Position numbers and translations under genes: made by a program. Positions 59,609-64,000 of a stretch of DNA of 64,000 nt are shown here, piece after piece. The stretch comes from Volvox africanus (taxonomy: Eukaryota; Chlorophyta; Chlorophyceae; Chlamydomonadales; Volvocaceae): contig BSDZ01000008.1 in NCBI GenBank assembly GCA_030268105.1, positions 4,278,001 to 4,342,000 of the forward strand, in the 5' to 3' direction. Each line of letters opens with the position of its first letter. The stretch's first letter is position 1. The notes under the pieces were generated by a model, which worked only from the letters and a program-made list of their open reading frames with translations, did no database searches and was not told the DNA's origin.

Positions 59609-62600
59609 TAACGCCGCGGTTCCCCGAACCAGCTCGCCCGCACACCTGCGTCCACCTACATACCTCCCTGTCCAATCTCCTGCAACAGCTTGAGGCTCTT
59701 GAGATCAGTCTTGTGAGCCTCAGACCGGACAAATGTCATTTGCACGGCCTGTGCCGCCTTGAGCCGGTCGTGCATGGAGGCGATGATGGGGGCCAATTTG
59801 GAGGCACCTGGTGCCCGTGGGGGAAAAAGGGAGGGAAGAAGCAGCGGGATGGGGGCGAAGGAGGTGACACAGCAGCGGCAGAGCATGGTCGGAAAGAAGG
59901 GCTCCCTTGTCCTGGTGGATCGCACGAAATGAAATACTATAATCAAACCTGTAAAACAAAATACGGAATATGCGATAAAACAATACGCTTTGTCGCCATC
60001 TTCAGCAGCTGCAAAATATGAAAACCACATCTTCCAGCAGCAACTCCGTACCTATAATATTGCAGCAAGAGCGAGAAAGCGCGCTTCCGGAGTACGAGAC
60101 GGCGGCTGACCGCGCCCGCAACATACAGAATTCGACATGGAGGATATTTACGCTCGCCCTGTTGGCGATGAGGCCATGTGCACAGCTCTGTTGCCTCATT
60201 ACACAGGCCAACACCAGCCAAGCCGTTGCGTACAATCACTCTCCAGTTACCTAAATCACTCTCCAGGTTGAGCTGTTTACCTGCGCCATAAGTCTCATAG
60301 TTTCCCCCACGCCAGAGCTTACGTGGATCGCTCCCCCCAAAAAGCTCAGCCATACCATGCAACTCCTTCCCAGCCACCCCAAAAGCAAGCACTTTTCTCC
60401 CATTCCTACTCTTCTCTCAGACCCATAAAAGCAACAACGCATCCAATCAAGAGACTTCAAGATATAACCCGAAATATCACCATTCTCCCCACCAAGCTCA
60501 CCTCTCGGAGTCTGCGCCGCTTCCAGCCTGAACGACACACTCCGCACACTCAGCCGCGATCTGAGCCTGCTCTGCACCTCGGCTTCAACGGACGTCTCGC
60601 ATGCTGAGTTGGCGCGCATATGGCAGCCCCCATCGTGAATCAATGAGCCCGATCCGGCTTGCCGTCGTGCCGCATACTCCATCTCAATATCGCCCTCGAG
60701 CACCTCCCCCTCTTCAGGCGCCAGGGCCGAGACCTCCGCAAAGGCGGACACGATGGGACCGCCGCCACCACAGGCTCCAGTACCGGCCGGGATTGGCGAC
60801 GGCGTCGGTGGAGAATGCGGCTGGAAAGAGATTTCGCCACTGGGCAGCGCAGCGCCGACCTGGCTGCCGCTGTGGCCTTGACCTATACCTAGCGCCTGCG
60901 CATGGGAGGTTATGCTGGCGGCGGTTGGTGTTTGCGGCGCGACTAGGGAGGGCGGTCGATCCAATGGTGCAGCTGCCACTGCCGCCGCAGCTGCCACTGC
61001 CGCCGCAGCTGCCACGTCGAGGGTTGCGTGTGGCAAGGAGATACGGCCGAAAGCTGGCTGCTGGACCGAAGCCACCTCGCCTGAGGCACGGAGTTGATGA
61101 AGCATACAGACATCATATGGGCCAATGTCGTGGCAATGAGTCGAGGGATTGTGGGAAAACAAACACGGCCCGCACCAACAGCCCGAGCACCAACAGCCCG
61201 AGTAGTCAAAGGCGCTGAGCCGCGCTGTGGTGCGCTCCCGACCTCGGCCCGCCACGCCAGTGGGGCTCGGGCTACCAGTGACAAACCGCCCCTGATCTAG
61301 CTCCTCCAAGCCAAGTCCCCAAGCGGGATTAGACCCACCCAGGTTCGATCCAAGCTCCTAAATTGGCAAGCCTGCTCTGCATGCCCCATCTCACCCTGCA
61401 GTGAATCCGCCCCCGAGCTGCTTTCCCTCCGCCATTCTGCCCTTCCGTAAGAGTTGCAGAAAGATGCTGTTTTAGCCGTGCACGTGCAGCTTTTTGTCCC
61501 CTTGTTCATAATTGCCCTACATGGTCATTAGATCTCACGCGTACTAACCTCCCGCTGCTGTACCGCCGCCTCCACCACCCGCCTCCGTGCCGCCGGCAAC
61601 CTTGGCTCCAGGCACGTTGCTGCCCATACCCACCCCCAAGATGAACGACAGCATCCGGCCCTCGTTGGGGGGAAAGCTCTGAGGCTCCTCACACTGATCC
61701 GACAGCTGCTCTGTCGAGTTGTGCGGGGCGGGGGCTGCCGGCTTGGCCTTCCGTTTGACGGCCTCCTGGGATGCGCCGACACATGGGTTCGTGCAGGGGT
61801 AATTCATGGGGTTCCCACCGGGTGTGAAAACCGATCAGTTGAGTTAATGCAGTGGAACGACAGGCCGTTGTGCGTCTGTCTTGGCCTTGTCACATAGATT
61901 GCATGGAGGAGAGAAGCCGTGAGACTGGGTTGCTGGAAAGGAGAAACGTGTAATGGGAACTGGAGTTCATCGGGATAAAAGCAACAGCAGCAGTAGCAGC
62001 AGTAGTAGCTGGTCAACAGCAACAGCAGCAGACTACAGACACAAGAGCAACGCGGGAGCGATGGATTCTCACCTTAAGTTGCGAGGTGAGGTACTCGTAC
62101 TCGCAGAGGATGTTGGAAGTGAGTTTCGCCTTGATGACGGGCAGCAAGGCCTGCGGTGCATGGCGCGGGAGTTCGAGGTGAGGCATGTCAGGCCATTAAG
62201 TTGCTCACGAGCAGGGGAGCAGGGGATATGTCACGGGGACAAGGGCAAGGCCTTCCGACCACTTCATACCTACCATAAAGTTATCGCGCCCGAACCAGTA
62301 ACGTAACGCCGCGCTACAAAAGTCTACTATAACCCTATTGTTTCAAAAGGGAAGTTCTACACCAATTGGCATAATCCTGAGCCCAGTCGTCCCTGGATTC
62401 TTGGGAAGCCCCAAGCCCCATACCAACGAACAACCCACCTAAATGCTCCTTGCCCTTCAATTGCTATCTTCCCATCCGTGGACCCTGGCCCCGTGTACCT
62501 CAGCCCAAGCCTCTCCCATGCCCCCATCGCTGCCTGGATAATACAGCACTTCACAGCCCGTACCTGCAGCAGTTGCTGCAGCTCCTGCACTACTGCCTGC

Positions 62601-64000
62601 AGCAGAGGCCGCGGCAGGCTGATGCCGTACGTGATGTACAGCGCCATCCGCGGCCTGCTTTCATCGCTGGTGGTGGCCAGGGCCAGTGACAGCGGCATGA
62701 CGGCACCGCGGGAGAGGACCAGGTCGCGGGGGTACGCCTTCATGCTCTGTCCGCACAGCCAAGATGGCGATGATGAGGAGGAGGAAGAGAAGGAGGAGGA
62801 GGAAGAGAAGGAGGAGGAGGAAGAGAAGGAGGAGGAAGAGAAGGAGGAGGAGAAGGCGGAGGCATCAAGGAAGTACGGCGGTAACTTGACGAGTTTCACA
62901 TCCCAATAAGAATCAGGGTCGGCCACCAAGCCGTGCGTGTATGGGTTTTCCATTCACCAACGTGTGCACATTTGCTTCTCTCGCTCCTTCACCCCGGAAC
63001 TGCACCCACCCAAACACCGCTCGCCGAGTCGCTACCGCCTCCACCAACAACACTCACCACCGTGTACGCCTGGCAGTCGTCAATACACAGCCCCGCCACC
63101 TGCTTGGAAAGGGCCTCGCTCAGGAGCGTCTTACCAAGAGTCAGCGTGTGGCCCTTGCATGTGGCCTGTGGTGGCGAAAATAAGACGAGACCAGTACCGC
63201 GGAGCGCAGGGGCAGAGAGACAGAGGCACGTCATGTCGACAATCGTGACAGATCATGATCTTGGGTGACAGCCGAAGCGGGGGAAGATGAAGGACAGCAG
63301 CAAGGGGATGGCCTGAGATGGGAAAATCTTTCCATCCACCCCTGTGTGGTGGTTTACGGTAAGGGATCCTGCTGCCACGCATCACCGCATCGTCAATCAG
63401 CTGCTTCACTCGGCCCCTGCCTCGGGCCACGCAAATGTGTATGTAGGCAAGGGCAACACCGCGAACTAGGGTCAATCCGACTACAGGTAAGAGGGAGCAG
63501 GAGTTATACCTGGCGCTGGGTGGCATGCGGAGGACCCCCTTATCATCAAGACCGCGACGACAGAGGACAGCAGCAGTCGCCGCGGGAGGGGGAAGAGGAC
63601 GAAGAAGGCACCTTGTTCAGGAGAGCCAAGACCCAAGGCCTGACCGCAAGGCCTACACGATATCAACAAGATTCCTAGATTTCTGATTGAGCCTAGGGTC
63701 CCGAAGCTTATCCCCAGGCCTTAGGCGAGGGGCTCGGCCCTGCCCGCCCGTAGCTACATACCTTGCCCGAGTGGATGGTAAACGACTGCAGTGTGGTGGC
63801 GGTTTGCTGCGGCGTCCAGGACTCCCCCTTCAGGTTATCTGCAGCGCAGAAGGTCCGGGGAAACAACGAATCTGAAGCTGAAGGCCAGCGCGGAGCTAGG
63901 CAGATCCATTTTGCCAAACTCACAATCCCCGTCAAAACCCGGTCAAACAAAACAAACCTAAGGCGCCTTAACGCAAACACAACCTTAGTGAACGGAAACC
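53750..64000 (-). CDS. Protein kinase copy B, GAF-like region, partial at right edge
   Basis: Tandem paralogue of the kinase at 28-40 kb, with 5' end beyond the window. Exons, in order: about 63846-63762, 63165-63058, 62884-62564, 62150-62073, 61765-61549, 61080-60502, 59807-59664, 59095-59077, 58749-58569, 58355-58210, 57898-57774, 57538-57500, 57018-56956, 56732-56665, 56305-56088, 55863-55829, 55443-55408, 54906-54884, 54165-54050, 53945-53750. Phases match throughout. Kinase motifs are intact: EIGQGGYGTVYRG, EVAVKIIKQS, SHINIVQ, LVLEYC, HCDLKPQNVLL, DFGLAK, THVAPEVLLG, AFGILMFQ, SSRPTADELVRHVE. Unlike copy A, the Ser/Phe-rich linker is short (about 45 residues) and free of stops. The exon 60502-61080 carries a poly-Ala tract from an 18-base repeat, and an intron at 61081-61548 is absent from copy A. 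This copy looks functional. Confidence 0.82.
55461..55492. repeat. (ACGAC)n pentanucleotide in kinase B intron
   Basis: Counterpart of the repeat at 30748-30775, one unit longer, within intron sequence nearly identical between the copies. Confidence 0.85.
59552..59608. repeat. (AGC)19 trinucleotide repeat in kinase B intron
   Basis: Perfect AGC run of 57 bases in the intron between the GQGG exon (ending 59664) and the YGTVYR exon (starting 59095). It is absent from the matching intron of copy A. Confidence 0.92.
60965..61013. repeat. 18-bp coding repeat (poly-Ala) in kinase B
   Basis: Nearly three copies of GCTGCCACTGCCGCCGCA; on the minus strand they encode AAAAAVAAAAAVAAA in the linker exon. 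Confidence 0.85.
62765..62865. repeat. (GAG/GAA)n array, Ser/Phe-coding
   Basis: About 100 bases of purine triplets, open on the minus strand as Ser with regularly spaced Phe. It links the two halves of the GAF-like region of kinase B. Confidence 0.88.

Overview
The window looks like nuclear DNA of a volvocine-type green alga (Chlorophyceae). The genes are broken by many short GT-AG introns whose phases can be followed exon to exon. TGTAA, the usual chlorophyte polyadenylation signal, lies downstream of several genes. Long low-complexity coding tracts occur, and there is a Ty1/copia element resembling Osser of Volvox. No bacterial-style operons, CRISPR arrays, rRNA or tRNA genes were seen. 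All exon models were spliced by eye from splice signals, phase continuity and family motifs.

Left third (1-24 kb): five genes can be reconstructed. A mitochondrial complex I subunit (NDUFB8-like, minus) is divergent from a ten-exon MATE transporter with an enlarged loop (plus). A C3HC4 RING protein (plus) converges on a minus-strand protein of unknown function with two hydrophobic segments. That gene is divergent from a ten-exon NAPE-PLD-type metallo-phospholipase with a clear TATA box. From 24 to 28 kb there is an isolated patatin-like phospholipase exon and a weak gene candidate with a 24-bp coding repeat.

Middle and right (28-64 kb): two tandem minus-strand protein kinase genes of the same layout. 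Copy A spans 28.4-39.6 kb, probably with GAF-like exons up to 41.7 kb. Copy B runs from 53.75 kb past the right edge. Each has an N-terminal GAF-like sensory region, a low-complexity linker and a C-terminal Ser/Thr kinase domain. They share stretches that are nearly identical even in introns, alternating with strongly diverged stretches, which suggests gene conversion. Copy A carries a greatly expanded Ser/Tyr repeat with one in-frame TGA.

Between the kinases, at 44.0-48.0 kb, lies a young but internally deleted copia element. It has two 217-bp LTRs differing at 3 positions, a 5-bp target duplication, gag with zinc knuckles, part of integrase, the end of RT, and RNase H. It is followed by a frameshifted gene fragment and about 5 kb with little readable coding content.
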